Assembly (NCBI GenBank): GCA_963788225.1
Contig: CAWBGI010000003.1
Span: forward strand, 1 to 64,000
Length of the DNA stretch: 64,000 nucleotides
From: Sulfotelmatobacter sp963788225
Lineage (GTDB): Bacteria > Acidobacteriota > Terriglobia > Terriglobales > Acidobacteriaceae
Direction of reading: 5' to 3'
Shown here piece by piece: positions 16,659-26,386 of the stretch. The first letter of the stretch is position 1. Every line of letters begins with the position of its first letter. Below the pieces are notes generated by a model that was not told the origin of the DNA, did no database searches, and was given only the letters and a program-made list of their open reading frames with translations. The position numbers and the translations under genes were made by a program.

Positions 16659-19103
16659 ATGTACACACTCTGGCAGGACGTCAAGTTCGCCTTCCGCACT
16701 CTCGCCCGCAATCCCGGCTTCACTGCCGTAGCGGTGCTCACTCTCTCGCTCGGCATTGGCTTAAACGCCACCGTCTTCACGCTCGCGAACGCTGTCCTAT
16801 ACAAGAATCTTCCCTTCCGCGACAGCGAACGCATCCTTTACATCTCCAGCATCAATCGCACCAACAGCGAAACCGACGACGTCTCTTACCCCGATTTTCT
16901 CGACTACCGCTCACAGGTGAAGTCGTTCGATGCCATGGCCGCCTTCACGGGCTACAACGCCGATATCAGCGACACCTCCAGCAACGCGCAGCGCTATCGG
17001 GGCACTCAGGTCTCTTCGCAAACATTTCCCATGATCGGCCAGCGGCCCGTCGCCGGCCGTGATTTTCTCCCCGAAGACGAACGTTCCGGGGCGGCTCCTG
17101 TCGCCATCATCTCTTACGGCCTCTGGGAAAATCGCTATGCCAAGAATCCCGCCATCATTGGCCAATCCATTCGCGTTAACGAAAAACCTGCTGTGATCAT
17201 CGGGATCATGCCTCATGGTTTTCAATTCCCCGGTGACACCGATGTGTGGACGCCGCTCGTCCAGACCGCGGACATGCAGAAGCGGGAGAGTCGCGATTAC
17301 ACTCTCATCGGCCGCCTCGCCATCGGATCCAAATTGTCCAACGCAAGCGCGGAGATGGAAACCTTCTCTCGCCGTCTGGCCGCGGCCTATCCCGCGTCGA
17401 ACAAGGACTGGAGCGTCCGCGTCCAGACCTTCAATGATTTCTTCAACGGCGGCCCCATCAAAGTAGTTTTCGGCGCCATGCTGGGTGCAGTGGGATTCGT
17501 CCTCCTCATCGCCTGCGCCAATGTCGCCAATTTACTGCTCGGCCGCGCCGTCGGACGGTCGCGTGAGATCTCCATTCGCTCCGCCCTGGGCGCCAGTCGT
17601 TGGCGGGTTATCCGCCAGTTGCTGGTCGAAAGCGTCATCCTCAGCATCGCCGGAGGCGCGCTGGGCTGGCTGGCCGCAATCTGGGGAATTCGTACATTCG
17701 ACGCGGCGGTGATCCCCAATGGCAAGCCCGCGTTCATTCAATTCACGGTGGACTACCGCGTCATCCTCTACGTTGCTGCAGTCACCCTCGGCACCGGAAT
17801 TCTCTTCGGACTGGCCCCCGCGCTCCGCCTCTCCAAGCTGGACATCAACGCCGCGCTCAAGGATGGCGGTCACGGCTCGAGCATCCTGCGCGGAAAATTC
17901 CTTTCCGCGCTGCTGGTGGTCACTGAAATGGCGCTGGCGGTCGTGCTTTTGGCGGGTGCGGGCCTGATGATCCGCAGCTTCTTGAAAATGTACAACGCGC
18001 CCGTCGGCGTGCAGGCCGATAACGTCCTCACCATGCGCATGCTCCTGCGCGACACCAACTATTCCGTGCCCGACGGCGTGGTCACGTTTCATCAGCGCCT
18101 GCACGAGCGCCTGGCCGCTCTTCCGGGAGTCGAATGTGTCGCCATCGCGACGAACTTGCCGGCCGGCGGCACCATGCGCTTTCCCTATGAGCTGGAAGAA
18201 AAGCCTCCTGTGGACGTGCGCAAGCGCCCGCAAACCGACGCCATCGTCGTCAGTCCGGGCTATTTCGACGTGATGAAAGTCCGCCCGCAGTTTGGCCGCA
18301 CCTTCACGGAAGCGGATGGTGTCTCAGGCTTTCCCGTGGCCATCCTGAACAAGAGTTTTGCCGACACTTTCTTTCCGAATGAGGACGCGCTCGGCAAGCG
18401 CCTCCGCATCGTCAACGCTCCAGTTGGCTCGAAAGCCGGAACTCCTGCCACGCCGCAGGCCTGGCTTACTGTCGTCGGCGTCGTTCCCGACATCATCCAG
18501 AACGATCTCGGCAAGGGTCAGCGCGACCCCATCATCTACATGCCATTTCGCCAGTTGCCCATGCGCGGCATGTCGGTTGTTGCCCGCACCCGCGTTCCAC
18601 CCGCCACGCTCGGTGACGCCTTCCGTCGCGAAGTGAAATTCCTCGACGCGGATTTGCCCGTGTTCAATTTGCGCACGCTCGATGATTTCCTGGCGCAGCG
18701 CAATTGGCCCTGGCGGGTATTCGGCACCATGTTTGCAATTTTTGCCGCCACCGCCCTGCTGCTCGCTTCGGTCGGACTCTACGCCGTCATCGCGCATTCC
18801 GTCAGCCAGCGCACTCAGGAAATCGGCATCCGGATGGCGCTCGGCGCCAGTGGAGCAAGAGTTCTGCGCTTGATCTTCATGCAGGGCATGCGCCAACTCG
18901 TCGCCGGATTGCTCTTCGGTCTGGCCGCCGCCTTCGGAGTCACTCGCGTCCTCAGCACACTCCTCGTAGGTATCTCGCCTACCGACCCGGTGACGTTCGC
19001 TTCCGTCGCTTTCATCTTGACCCTGGCAGGCGTCCTTGGCTGCATGATCCCCGCCCGCCGCGCCATCCGCGTCGATCCGGTCGTGGCTTTACGTCATGAA
19101 TAA
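16659..19103 (+). CDS. ADOP-type ABC permease (MacB/FtsX family)
   Basis: 814 residues from the ATG at 16659. N-terminal signature LWQDVKFAFRTLARNPGFTAVAVLTLSLGIGLNATVFT, seen as its parts FAFRTLARNPGF and LTLSLGIGLNATVF, is the ADOP hallmark, followed by a MacB-like periplasmic domain. FtsX cores are at about 275-400 (LLIACANVANLLLGRAVGRSREISIRSALGAS region) and near the C-terminus (VGLYAVIAHSVSQRTQEIGIRMALGAS region), giving a duplicated permease. No ATPase is adjacent, hence orphan. Substrate unknown; MacB relatives act in efflux or lipoprotein/peptide export. The longer start at 16485 reads through a dispersed repeat and is rejected. Confidence 0.9.
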   Translation: MYTLWQDVKFAFRTLARNPGFTAVAVLTLSLGIGLNATVFTLANAVLYKNLPFRDSERILYISSINRTNSETDDVSYPDFLDYRSQVKSFDAMAAFTGYNADISDTSSNAQRYRGTQVSSQTFPMIGQRPVAGRDFLPEDERSGAAPVAIISYGLWENRYAKNPAIIGQSIRVNEKPAVIIGIMPHGFQFPGDTDVWTPLVQTADMQKRESRDYTLIGRLAIGSKLSNASAEMETFSRRLAAAYPASNKDWSVRVQTFNDFFNGGPIKVVFGAMLGAVGFVLLIACANVANLLLGRAVGRSREISIRSALGASRWRVIRQLLVESVILSIAGGALGWLAAIWGIRTFDAAVIPNGKPAFIQFTVDYRVILYVAAVTLGTGILFGLAPALRLSKLDINAALKDGGHGSSILRGKFLSALLVVTEMALAVVLLAGAGLMIRSFLKMYNAPVGVQADNVLTMRMLLRDTNYSVPDGVVTFHQRLHERLAALPGVECVAIATNLPAGGTMRFPYELEEKPPVDVRKRPQTDAIVVSPGYFDVMKVRPQFGRTFTEADGVSGFPVAILNKSFADTFFPNEDALGKRLRIVNAPVGSKAGTPATPQAWLTVVGVVPDIIQNDLGKGQRDPIIYMPFRQLPMRGMSVVARTRVPPATLGDAFRREVKFLDADLPVFNLRTLDDFLAQRNWPWRVFGTMFAIFAATALLLASVGLYAVIAHSVSQRTQEIGIRMALGASGARVLRLIFMQGMRQLVAGLLFGLAAAFGVTRVLSTLLVGISPTDPVTFASVAFILTLAGVLGCMIPARRAIRVDPVVALRHE

Positions 19104-19136
19104 CGCCCTCCACCACGATTAGCGGTCTCCTGTACC

Positions 19137-19154
19137 GCCGGGCTCCCGCCCGGC
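19137..19154. repeat. Small GC hairpin after the first ADOP gene
   Basis: GCCGGGC pairs with GCCCGGC across a TCCC loop, 34 bases after the stop codon. No T-run follows, so it may be a dispersed hairpin or a weak terminator. Confidence 0.35.
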
Positions 19155-19391
19155 GCATTTCTTCCTTAGTGCAGTCCTGTAACCCGCCCCTATCGCTTTC
19201 TTTTCGATCTTTTCATTTCTTCCATCACAAATTTCCAATTTGAAATTCCTCCTCACTATCTCTATGTATGGGTTCTAGAAATTTCTCCCGACATGATTTC
19301 AAAACGAACTCATAACGACTAAGAACTTCGCGCGAACTCTCTGCCTCCCTCGCATTCCGTTGTTGAGATAATAATTTTCCCGGAGGTGCCA

Positions 19392-21851
19392 ATGGGATCA
19401 CTCTGGTTTGATATCCGGTTTGCTGCTCGCACGCTTGCGAAAAATCCAGGCTTCACGGTCATCGTGGTCCTTACCCTCGCCCTCGGCATCGGCGCCAACA
19501 CCGCAATCTTCAGCATGGTCAATGCGGTTTTGCTTCGCCCGCTCCCCGTTCACGACCCGCAGCAAATTGTCGCTGTTGCCATCCAACAGCAGGATGCCCC
19601 CATAGGCTCCTCAGGCTTTTCCTACCCCGAATTCAGTGATTTTCAAGATCAATCCGCCAAGGTAATTGACTTGTTTGGCAGCGCGATGGATCTTGTGGAT
19701 CTCAGCGCGGATGAAAGGGCGGAACAGATCGGTGTTTCCTTCGTAACAGGGAATTATTTCCCGGCTCTTGGCGTGAAGCCTGTCCTCGGTCGTCTGATCC
19801 TTCCTCACGAAGCGGAGACTTTCGGCGAAGAGCCAGTTCTTGTTTTGGGCCACTCGTATTGGCAAAGAAGATTTGGGAGCGACCCTGGCGTGTTGGGTAA
19901 ACGTGTTCGCGTGAATGGCAGGGTGGCGACGATTGTCGGCGTAGTGCCCAAGGAATTCGGTGGCATGTACTCAGTTTTTGAGATGGATGGTTATTTGCCT
20001 CTGAGCGCGGTTCCTGCACTGGAATCGAGGCCCCGATATCAAGTGGATCGCAACTCAAGGCAGATTTTAGCTTTCGGCAGGCTCAAGCAGGGAGCGACTC
20101 TCACCGATGCTCAGAATCTGGTTAATGTGGTCAGTGGCCGGATCTCAGAACAATACCCCGCAACTGATAAGGGATTCATTGTGAAGATCGTCCCAGAAAG
20201 ACTCGCTCGCCCTCAGCCATATGCAAATAATGGCTTCCTCCTGATCGGAAGCCTCTTTCTAGTCTTTGCCGGGCTCGTCCTGCTGATCGCCTGCACAAAT
20301 GTTATGAACATCCTTTTCACGCGTGCGTCAGGACGTCAGGGCGAAATGGCAGTCCGCGCGGCTTTGGGAGCAAGCCGAATGCGCCTTGTTCGTCACATGC
20401 TCGTGGAAGGATTTCTTCTAGCGACGCTCGGGGCTTTGGGGGGAATTGGACTGGCCCAAGTTGCAACCAGCTTGGCCCGATTAATTCATGTGCCGAATCT
20501 TTCGATTCGGCTCGACTTCAGCTTCGATTGGCGTGTCTATACGTGTGCCATCGTTGCCGCTGCATTCGCGGGGCTTTCTTCGAGTTTAACCCCGGCATTG
20601 CGCGCCTCCCGCGCCGATCTGAACAGAGTCCTCCATGACGGCGCAAGAGGCGGCTCCCAAGGAAAGACGCGCCAGCGAGTTTACGGCGACCTCGTCGTCG
20701 CCCAAGTCGCTTTTTCCGTGATGCTCCTAATCGTTGCAGGTCTTTTCGTTCGCAGCCTCGGTCGAGCTCAAGGAATCTATTTGGGTTTCGATCCCAACAA
20801 CGTCCTGAATGTAATTACGGATACTCATGACCCCGGATACGATCAGGCTCGGTCGGTGAATTTTTACCGCGAACTGGAAACTCGGATCCGGGCGTTACCC
20901 GGCGTGCAGTCGGCCAGCCTGGCTTCTAGCATTCCCATCGGGTATTTCCCGAGCAAGTCGCAGGTTCACATCGAAGGATAGTCCGCAAGCGCGGACCAGC
21001 AAGTTCCTCCGGTTTTAGTGAATCACGTGAACGCCAGCTATTTCGACACGATGAGAGTCCCGTTGCTCCGCGGTCGTGCCTTCCGAGCTTCCGACGACGT
21101 GACATCTCCCATGGTTGCGATTGTGAATCAGACCATGGCGCGGAAATTCTGGCCTGGCCAAGATCCTCTCGGCAAGCGATTCAGCATGCAAAGCTTGTCA
21201 GGACCATTCAACACGGTCGTGGGCATTACCCAGGATGGCAAATACACGACTGTCACGGAAGACCCCCAGCCATACTTCTATGTTCCGCTGAAACAGAACT
21301 ACGTCTCGCGCCAGGTCTTGCAGATTCGCTCGACCGTCCCGCCGGAATCGCTCGTTTTACTGGTGCAACAGCAAATCAACTCGTTTGCAGGCGAGGTGCC
21401 CATCCTGAATGTTCAAACGATGAAAGAGTCACTTGCTGGCGGCACTGGTTTTTTCACGTTCCGGCTCATCGCCTCTCTGGCTTCTCTCATGGGAGTGATT
21501 GGCCTGATCCTGGCCGTAGTTGGCGTCTACGGCGTCGTTTCATTTTCCGTGAGCCAGCGCACTCGTGAGATCGGAATCCGGACGGCGCTCGGTGCAAGTC
21601 CATCAAACATCTTCGGACTTATTTTCGGGCGCGGATTCAAACTGGTGACTATCGGAGTTCTCGCGGGTGTGGCTGCAGCATGGGGGCTCACTCGAACCAT
21701 GTCGCACCTGTTGGTGGGAATCAGCGCGAGTGATGCGTTTACATTTGTTGGCGTGTCATTGCTTCTTACAGTAGTGGCATTGTTGGCGTGCTACATCCCT
21801 GCGCGGCGCGCCATGCGAGTAGATCCCATTGCGGCTTTGAAATGCGAATAG
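19392..21851 (+). pseudogene. ADOP-type ABC permease interrupted by one in-frame TAG
   Basis: A full-length ADOP gene of 820 codons, but codon 530 is TAG (20979-20981). The frame does not shift: the second part, through the second FtsX core (VGVYGVVSFSVSQRTREIGIRTALGAS region) to RRAMRVDPIAALKCE, continues in phase to 21851. At the stop the text reads HIEG-stop-SASADQQVPPVLVNHVNASYF, where relatives usually have a residue such as Tyr after EG. A single base change (for example TAT to TAG) explains it. GGAGG precedes the ATG at 19392. Options: a recent pseudogene, amber readthrough, two-polypeptide expression from the GTG at 21018, or a sequencing error. It is less similar to the first ADOP than a recent tandem copy would be. 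Confidence 0.85.
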
Positions 21852-21967
21852 CTCCTTACGGTGCGCTGGGAAGTAAAGGATGCGGAGAACACCAGCATTC
21901 GAATCAAAACAAGTAGCGAAATTCCCCTGACCCCAAATATATTTTTTCAAGTTTCGGCAGATTTCTC

Positions 21968-21996
21968 TTGACGGCAATTACTGTAATTGCTAACTT
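21968..21996 (+). promoter_or_regulatory. Sigma-70-like promoter whose 17-bp spacer is a palindrome
   Basis: TTGACG at 21968-21973 and TAACTT at 21991-21996 are separated by exactly 17 bases. Those 17 bases are GCAATTAC-T-GTAATTGC, a perfect 8-bp inverted repeat around one base. A regulator dimer bound there would sit between the -35 and -10 boxes. It points toward the aminopeptidase gene, whose start is about 390 bases downstream. Confidence 0.5.
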
Positions 21997-22118
21997 GAAT
22001 TGAAAGCTAGGCCTCCAGTTTTACCCGCTCGGATCAGTTCCGCAGTGCCCCGTGAAAGTTCGCGTGACCGCTTGAAATGACAAGGAACTCAAATGAAATG
22101 AGGAGCTTAAATGAGAAC

Positions 22119-22200
22119 GCCCATAAGTCTTTTTGAATGATATTCATTGGACGATCGCTGCCCATAACTCGTTTAGAATGATATTCATACGAAATCGATG
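22119..22200. repeat. Two-copy 41-base tandem repeat
   Basis: Units start at 22119 and 22160. Both open GCCCATAA and both contain the identical 13-mer GAATGATATTCAT (22135-22147 and 22176-22188), itself carrying GAAT/ATTC dyad symmetry. Two identical sites spaced 41 bases (about four helical turns) could be binding sites; a chance duplication is the alternative. Confidence 0.55.
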
Positions 22201-22383
22201 GGGGAGGGGGAGGGCAGCAACGCCAAGGTTAACTTGAAGACCTTGGCTACCTATGGACATCCCCAATTGGTCCGGACACCCAGTAAAGCTGGTCGGAATG
22301 CCATGTAGGAGTCGCAGCTTTGAATCCGACAACCGCTTCGCTATCATCCGGCGTCCCGTAGAATTGCAGCATCGAGGTGAGCA

Positions 22384-23760
22384 ATGAAGCGTGCAGACAT
22401 ATTTAGCAGAACACGAACAGGCGCATTAACCGCGCTCGCGGCGGTAATCGCGCTGATCGCGATGGCTGCGCCGGCGCGCGCGCAAATTCGTCAGCGCGAG
22501 CCCAACTCGGAATACGCCGCGCGGCGTGAACGCCTGCGTGCGCAAGTCGACGCGCCCGTGGTGATTTTCGGCTACACAGGAAGGGAGAGCGCCAGCGAAG
22601 CCTACGTCTTCAACCAGGACACGAATTTTTATTATTTGACAGGACACAACGAAGAAGGCGCCGCGCTGCTGATCATCCCGAATGGCGCAGCGGCAAAAGG
22701 TTGGACTGGCTCCAATGAAGTTTTCTATCTTCCTCCGCGCAACCCCGCCCTCGAGCGATGGAACGGCCCTCGCATCGGCCCGGACGATCCCGGCGCACAC
22801 GAAAAAACCGGATTCGCCGAGGTTCGCCAATTCTCCGCACTCGTCGCGGACTTGAAAACTCTCGCCAAGAACCATTCCACGCTTTACACGCTGTTGCCCG
22901 GCCGCAACGATGCGGGTTATCCGCATTTGCAAAATTGGACGGACTGGCTGGCCAAGAACGATCCTGACGTCAAGCTCGTGCAAATCGCGCCAAAGATTGG
23001 GGCGCTCCGGCAGATCAAATCGCAAACGGAAATCGCACTGCTCACACGCGCCATCGAGCTTTCCGTGGACGCGCATCTGGCCGCGATGAAAATGATGTCT
23101 CCGGGCTTGATGGAATATCAGGTTGCCGCGCGAATGCTGGAAATCCATCAAGCGGGCGGATGCGAAACCGAAGCCTATGCGCCCATCGTCGGCGCGGGAT
23201 TTAATTCCACTGTACTGCATTACGACAAGGTCGGGGCGCGCATCGAAGATGGCGACATCGTGGTTCTCGATGTCGGCGGACAATTCTCCGGCTACACCGC
23301 GGACATTACGCGCACGCTTCCTGCCAACGGCAAATACACTTCGCGCCAGCGCGAAATCTACGATGTCGTTTACGGCGCGCAACAGGCCGCTCTTGCCGTC
23401 GTCAAGCCTGGCGCGCATTTTGGCGGCGCGGGCGGCTTGCAACAAATCGCGCGCGATTACATGGACGCCCACGGCAAAGATTTGCACGGCGCGCCGCTCG
23501 GAAAATATTTCATCCACGGGCTGGGCCACCATCTCGGACTGGACGTGCACGACGCCGGCGATCCCGGCAGAACGCTCGAACCCGGAATGGTAATCACCAT
23601 CGAGCCGGGTATTTACATCCCGGAAGAAAAAATCGGCGTGCGCATCGAAGACGACGTGCTGGTCACCGAAACCGGCTACAAGTTGCTCACCGAGCGGCTG
23701 CCGCGCAGCGCCGATGATGTTGAAAAAATGATGGCCCAGGGAAAGTCGGGTTCGCGCTAG
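22384..23760 (+). CDS. Exported Xaa-Pro aminopeptidase (M24B)
   Basis: 458-residue metallopeptidase that removes an N-terminal residue before proline. N-terminal signal peptide: basic KRADIFSRTRTG, hydrophobic ALTALAAVIALIAMAAPA, cleavage after ARA, so it acts outside the cytoplasm, unlike E. coli PepP. The AMP_N domain (AYVFNQDTNFYYLTGHNEEG) is followed by the pita-bread domain with all five metal ligands in context: VLDVGGQFSGYTADITRT (two Asp), GLGHHLGLDVHD (His), ITIEPGIYIP (Glu) and VRIEDDVLVTE (Glu). The start ATG at 22384 has GAGGTGAGC just upstream. It stands alone, followed by efp on the same strand. Confidence 0.93.
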   Translation: MKRADIFSRTRTGALTALAAVIALIAMAAPARAQIRQREPNSEYAARRERLRAQVDAPVVIFGYTGRESASEAYVFNQDTNFYYLTGHNEEGAALLIIPNGAAAKGWTGSNEVFYLPPRNPALERWNGPRIGPDDPGAHEKTGFAEVRQFSALVADLKTLAKNHSTLYTLLPGRNDAGYPHLQNWTDWLAKNDPDVKLVQIAPKIGALRQIKSQTEIALLTRAIELSVDAHLAAMKMMSPGLMEYQVAARMLEIHQAGGCETEAYAPIVGAGFNSTVLHYDKVGARIEDGDIVVLDVGGQFSGYTADITRTLPANGKYTSRQREIYDVVYGAQQAALAVVKPGAHFGGAGGLQQIARDYMDAHGKDLHGAPLGKYFIHGLGHHLGLDVHDAGDPGRTLEPGMVITIEPGIYIPEEKIGVRIEDDVLVTETGYKLLTERLPRSADDVEKMMAQGKSGSR

Positions 23761-23911
23761 GCATTGCCCCGGCGCGTTGACCGCGCCCGCGAAGCGCCGC
23801 TATAATGAAGATTCACGTTGCGCGCCGCTCCCCGCGGTGGCCCAACGGCAAAACAGCCGGCTTCATTGCCTGCCGTTTGACCCCGAAAGAGAGAATCAGG
23901 AGCCAGCGAAC

Positions 23912-24474
23912 ATGGTAAAGGCGACTCAACTGCGCCCCGGAATGATCGTCGTGCACGACGGCGAACTGTACACCGTTTTCAGCGTGGACCACCGCACACC
24001 GGGCAACAAGCGCGGCTCCATGCAGACCAAGATGCGCAACCTGCGCACCGGAAATATTATTGACTACCGGTTCCGCGCGGAAGAATTTCTGGAGCGCGCC
24101 GTGGTGGACGAAATCGAGTACCAGTATTTGTACACGGACTGGCGACGGCTACCACTTTATGAACACGGAAAATTACGAGCAGATTTCACTGACGCCTGAA
24201 ATTCGTCGGAGACGCCGCGTATTATTTGAAGGGCGACATGAACGTGGAGATCGAGTTTTACGAGGGCAAGCCCATTGGCGTCGCGTTGCCCGACACGGTT
24301 GACCTGCAAGTGATCGAGACCGAACCCACTCTGCAAAAAGCCACCGCCAGCGCGGTAATGAAGCCCGCGAAACTGGAGACCGGGCTGACCATCAACGTGC
24401 CGCCGTTCATAAACAACGGCGATAAAATTAAGGTGGATACAACGGAAGCGCGGTACATTCAGCGCGCTCAGTAG
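23912..24474 (+). pseudogene. efp: Elongation factor P, frame broken by two single-base insertions
   Basis: EF-P helps ribosomes through polyproline. All three domains are present but in three frames. Frame one gives MVKATQLRPGMIVVHDGELY to DEIEYQYLYTD; near 24138-24142 an extra base moves the reading to GDGYHFMNTENYEQISLTPE; near 24204 a second extra base moves it to VGDAAYYLKGDMNVEIEFYEG and on to the stop at 24474. The span of 563 bases is two more than 187 codons, exactly as two +1 insertions predict. The tip loop reads HRTPGNKRGS, with Asn where E. coli has Lys34. Two errors within 70 bases in a conserved gene suggest assembly error; a decayed copy is the other reading. Confidence 0.85.
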
Positions 24475-24503
24475 ATTTGTCGCGGGGAATTACTCAAGGA
24501 AAC

Positions 24504-25511
24504 TTATCTCAACAGCTCTTCTTCGGCCAGGGTCATTTCACGCAGGCCCGGCGCAACTTGCAGCAGATTTTCCAGCTCATTCACCAGTTGACGGTCCCAC
24601 CATCCGCGTTTGCACTCCTCGCGCAAAATCGCAAAGGCTTCCTGGTGTGAAAGCGCCACGCGATAGGGCCGCTGCGTGGTGAGCGCGTCGAACACATCCA
24701 CCACTTGCAGGATGCGCGCGGTAAGGGGGATTTCGTCGCCGCCCAAATGATCGGGATATCCGGTTCCGTCGCGATGCTCGTGATGGTGGCGAATAATGGG
24801 CAGCACCATGCGGAAGGATTTCAGCGGCGCGCAGATACGTTCGCCCACCACCGGATGCGTTTCCATTACTTTGCGTTCCTGTTCGTCGAGCGGCCCGGCC
24901 TTGAGCAGGATTTGTTCCGGGACGGCGACCTTGCCGATGTCGTGGACGATGCCCGCGCGGCGCAGAGCCACACGCTGGTCTTCGGGTAATCCCAGTTGCG
25001 CGGCAAGCGCCGCGGAATATCGCGACAGGCGGTCGCAGTGACCTTCGGTGTAAGGATCTTTGGCCTCGATGCTGCGCGCCAGCATGAAGAGCACAGTTTC
25101 GGCGCTTTCCAGCTCATCGGTGAATCGCTTCAGTTTGAGCAGCGAGCGCACGCGGGCCATCAGCTCTTCGCGGCGCAGCGGCTTGTGGATGAAGTCGTCC
25201 GCGCCGCTTTCGATGCCCTCGACGCGGCTTTCCGGATCGACCAGTCCGGTGATGAGCACCACGGGAACCAGGCGGGTTTCGGCGCGCGACTTGATCTCGC
25301 GGCAGACGGCGAAGCCGTTGCGCCCGGGCATGAGCACGTCCATCAGTACTAGATCCACGGAATGAACCGCCAGCGCTTCGAGAGCGCGGTCGCCGTCTTC
25401 AGCGCAGATGACCCGGTAGCCCTGCGCGCGCAGCATGAATTCCAGCGCTTCGCGCACCTCCTGGTTGTCATCAGCGAGCAAGATTGTTTGCGGTGTTTCC
25501 GAAGACGACAA
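24504..25511 (-). CDS. Response regulator with HD-GYP phosphodiesterase domain
   Basis: 335-residue two-domain signalling protein (RpfG class). Receiver domain at 1-120: acidic pair in LLADDNQEVREAL, phospho-acceptor Asp58 in LVLMDVLMPGRNG, and the conserved Lys in DFIHKPLRREEL. Then a short helix and an HD-GYP domain with AKDPYTEGHCDRLSRYS, GIVHDIGKVAVPE, RHHHEHRDGTGYPD and the DVFDALTTQRPYR block. The family hydrolyses cyclic di-GMP. No histidine kinase is adjacent, so its partner is unknown. It is convergent with efp, ending 29 bases from it. Confidence 0.93.
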   Translation of the reverse strand: MSSSETPQTILLADDNQEVREALEFMLRAQGYRVICAEDGDRALEALAVHSVDLVLMDVLMPGRNGFAVCREIKSRAETRLVPVVLITGLVDPESRVEGIESGADDFIHKPLRREELMARVRSLLKLKRFTDELESAETVLFMLARSIEAKDPYTEGHCDRLSRYSAALAAQLGLPEDQRVALRRAGIVHDIGKVAVPEQILLKAGPLDEQERKVMETHPVVGERICAPLKSFRMVLPIIRHHHEHRDGTGYPDHLGGDEIPLTARILQVVDVFDALTTQRPYRVALSHQEAFAILREECKRGWWDRQLVNELENLLQVAPGLREMTLAEEELLR

Positions 25512-25858
25512 AACTTACCCCCCTGCAAATCCGGCAAACTCAATTGAAGTTCGTGTTCGGGACTAGTACCTTGAAAAACAATCCCTTTGACCCGAAGGGT
25601 GGGGAAACAAAGCTAGCAACCATCGCCGGACGTGTCAAGCAATACGAATGAAAATTTATTGCGCGATTGGAAACAATTTGCAGAGCGATAGGAAAACTAT
25701 AATTCACTCCGACCGGGTTGAGATAAATGGGCACTCGTCCCACTGCAGTCCATTTGCCCTTTAGCGTCCGCAATCATAGATATGAACGTATATAGAAATA
25801 TGGTAAATACTCAAGCACTTTTACCACTACGAATAATTGATCCGAACTGAGCCCTAAT
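25512..25858. other. 347-base gap without a supported gene
   Basis: AT-rich relative to its flanks, between the starts/ends of two leftward genes. It should hold the promoter of the HD-GYP regulator near its left end. I see no conserved frame, RNA or clear repeat. Confidence 0.35.
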
Positions 25859-26386
25859 TCAAGGCCTAGGAGTTTTCCACTCGGATTGCAGTAGCTCGTA
25901 AAGGGAAATGATTCGGCCGCGGCCTGGGACTTCTTCTTCGCTCACGAATTGAAATCCAAACTTTTGAAGAATATGTTCAGAGATGGCGTGGCCCTTTTCC
26001 ACGTCCGCGAAAATGCTGGGAAGCTGAAGGCGATTGAATCCAAAATCGAGGAAGGCTTTGGAGGCTTCCGAGGCGAGGCCCCGCCCCCAATAGGGGCGCG
26101 CAAAGTAATAAGCGAGATATTTCCTTTGGTCATTCCCGGGCGCGCTGAGGCCACAGCATCCAATGTATTTCCCATCTTCTTTGAAGACGGTTGCCCATAA
26201 TCCATAAGTCTCGCTGGGATTTCCGAGATACCCACTTCGGAAACGTTTCACGGATTCGTAGATGGACCATGCTCTTCCGCCTACATAGCGGCGGACTTCG
26301 GGGTCGGTGTGCATGGCGATGAAGGCTTCTTCGTCTTCAATATGGTGAGAGCGGAAGAGGAGGCGAGGTGTTTCGAGGGAAAGCAT
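25859..26386 (-). CDS. GNAT acetyltransferase, RimJ/RimL type
   Basis: 175 residues from the ATG at 26386. The opening LSLETPRLLFRSHHIEDEEAFIAMHTDPEVRRYVGGR, in parts TPRLLFR and FIAMHTDPEVRRYVGG, is typical of RimJ/RimL-like N-acetyltransferases. The acetyl-CoA motif A lies in YYFARPYWGRGLASEASKAF (RGLA being the Q/RxxGxG/A equivalent), followed by ADVEKGHAISEHILQKFGF. Substrate (ribosomal protein, small molecule or antibiotic) cannot be told. The upstream extension to 26515 is not family sequence. Confidence 0.82.
   Translation of the reverse strand: MLSLETPRLLFRSHHIEDEEAFIAMHTDPEVRRYVGGRAWSIYESVKRFRSGYLGNPSETYGLWATVFKEDGKYIGCCGLSAPGNDQRKYLAYYFARPYWGRGLASEASKAFLDFGFNRLQLPSIFADVEKGHAISEHILQKFGFQFVSEEEVPGRGRIISLYELLQSEWKTPRP

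Larger units (their letters stand above)
21852..22383. other. 530-base gap with promoter, palindrome and tandem repeat
   Basis: Between the broken ADOP gene and the aminopeptidase gene. It holds a promoter-like element with a palindromic spacer (21968-21996) and a two-copy 41-base tandem repeat (22119-22200). A GAGGAG-led mini-frame at 22111 (MRTPISLFE then stop) is too short to call. Otherwise noncoding as far as I can see. Confidence 0.5.

Noticed and set aside
20979..20981. TAG as pyrrolysine or other recoded codon
   Set aside because: No pyrrolysine genes are visible, the family is not known to use it, and a selenocysteine explanation needs TGA, not TAG.
19000..26000. Replication origin at the apparent skew change
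   Set aside because: No dnaA, dnaN or DnaA-box cluster is seen, and a second opposite change occurs about 30 kb later.
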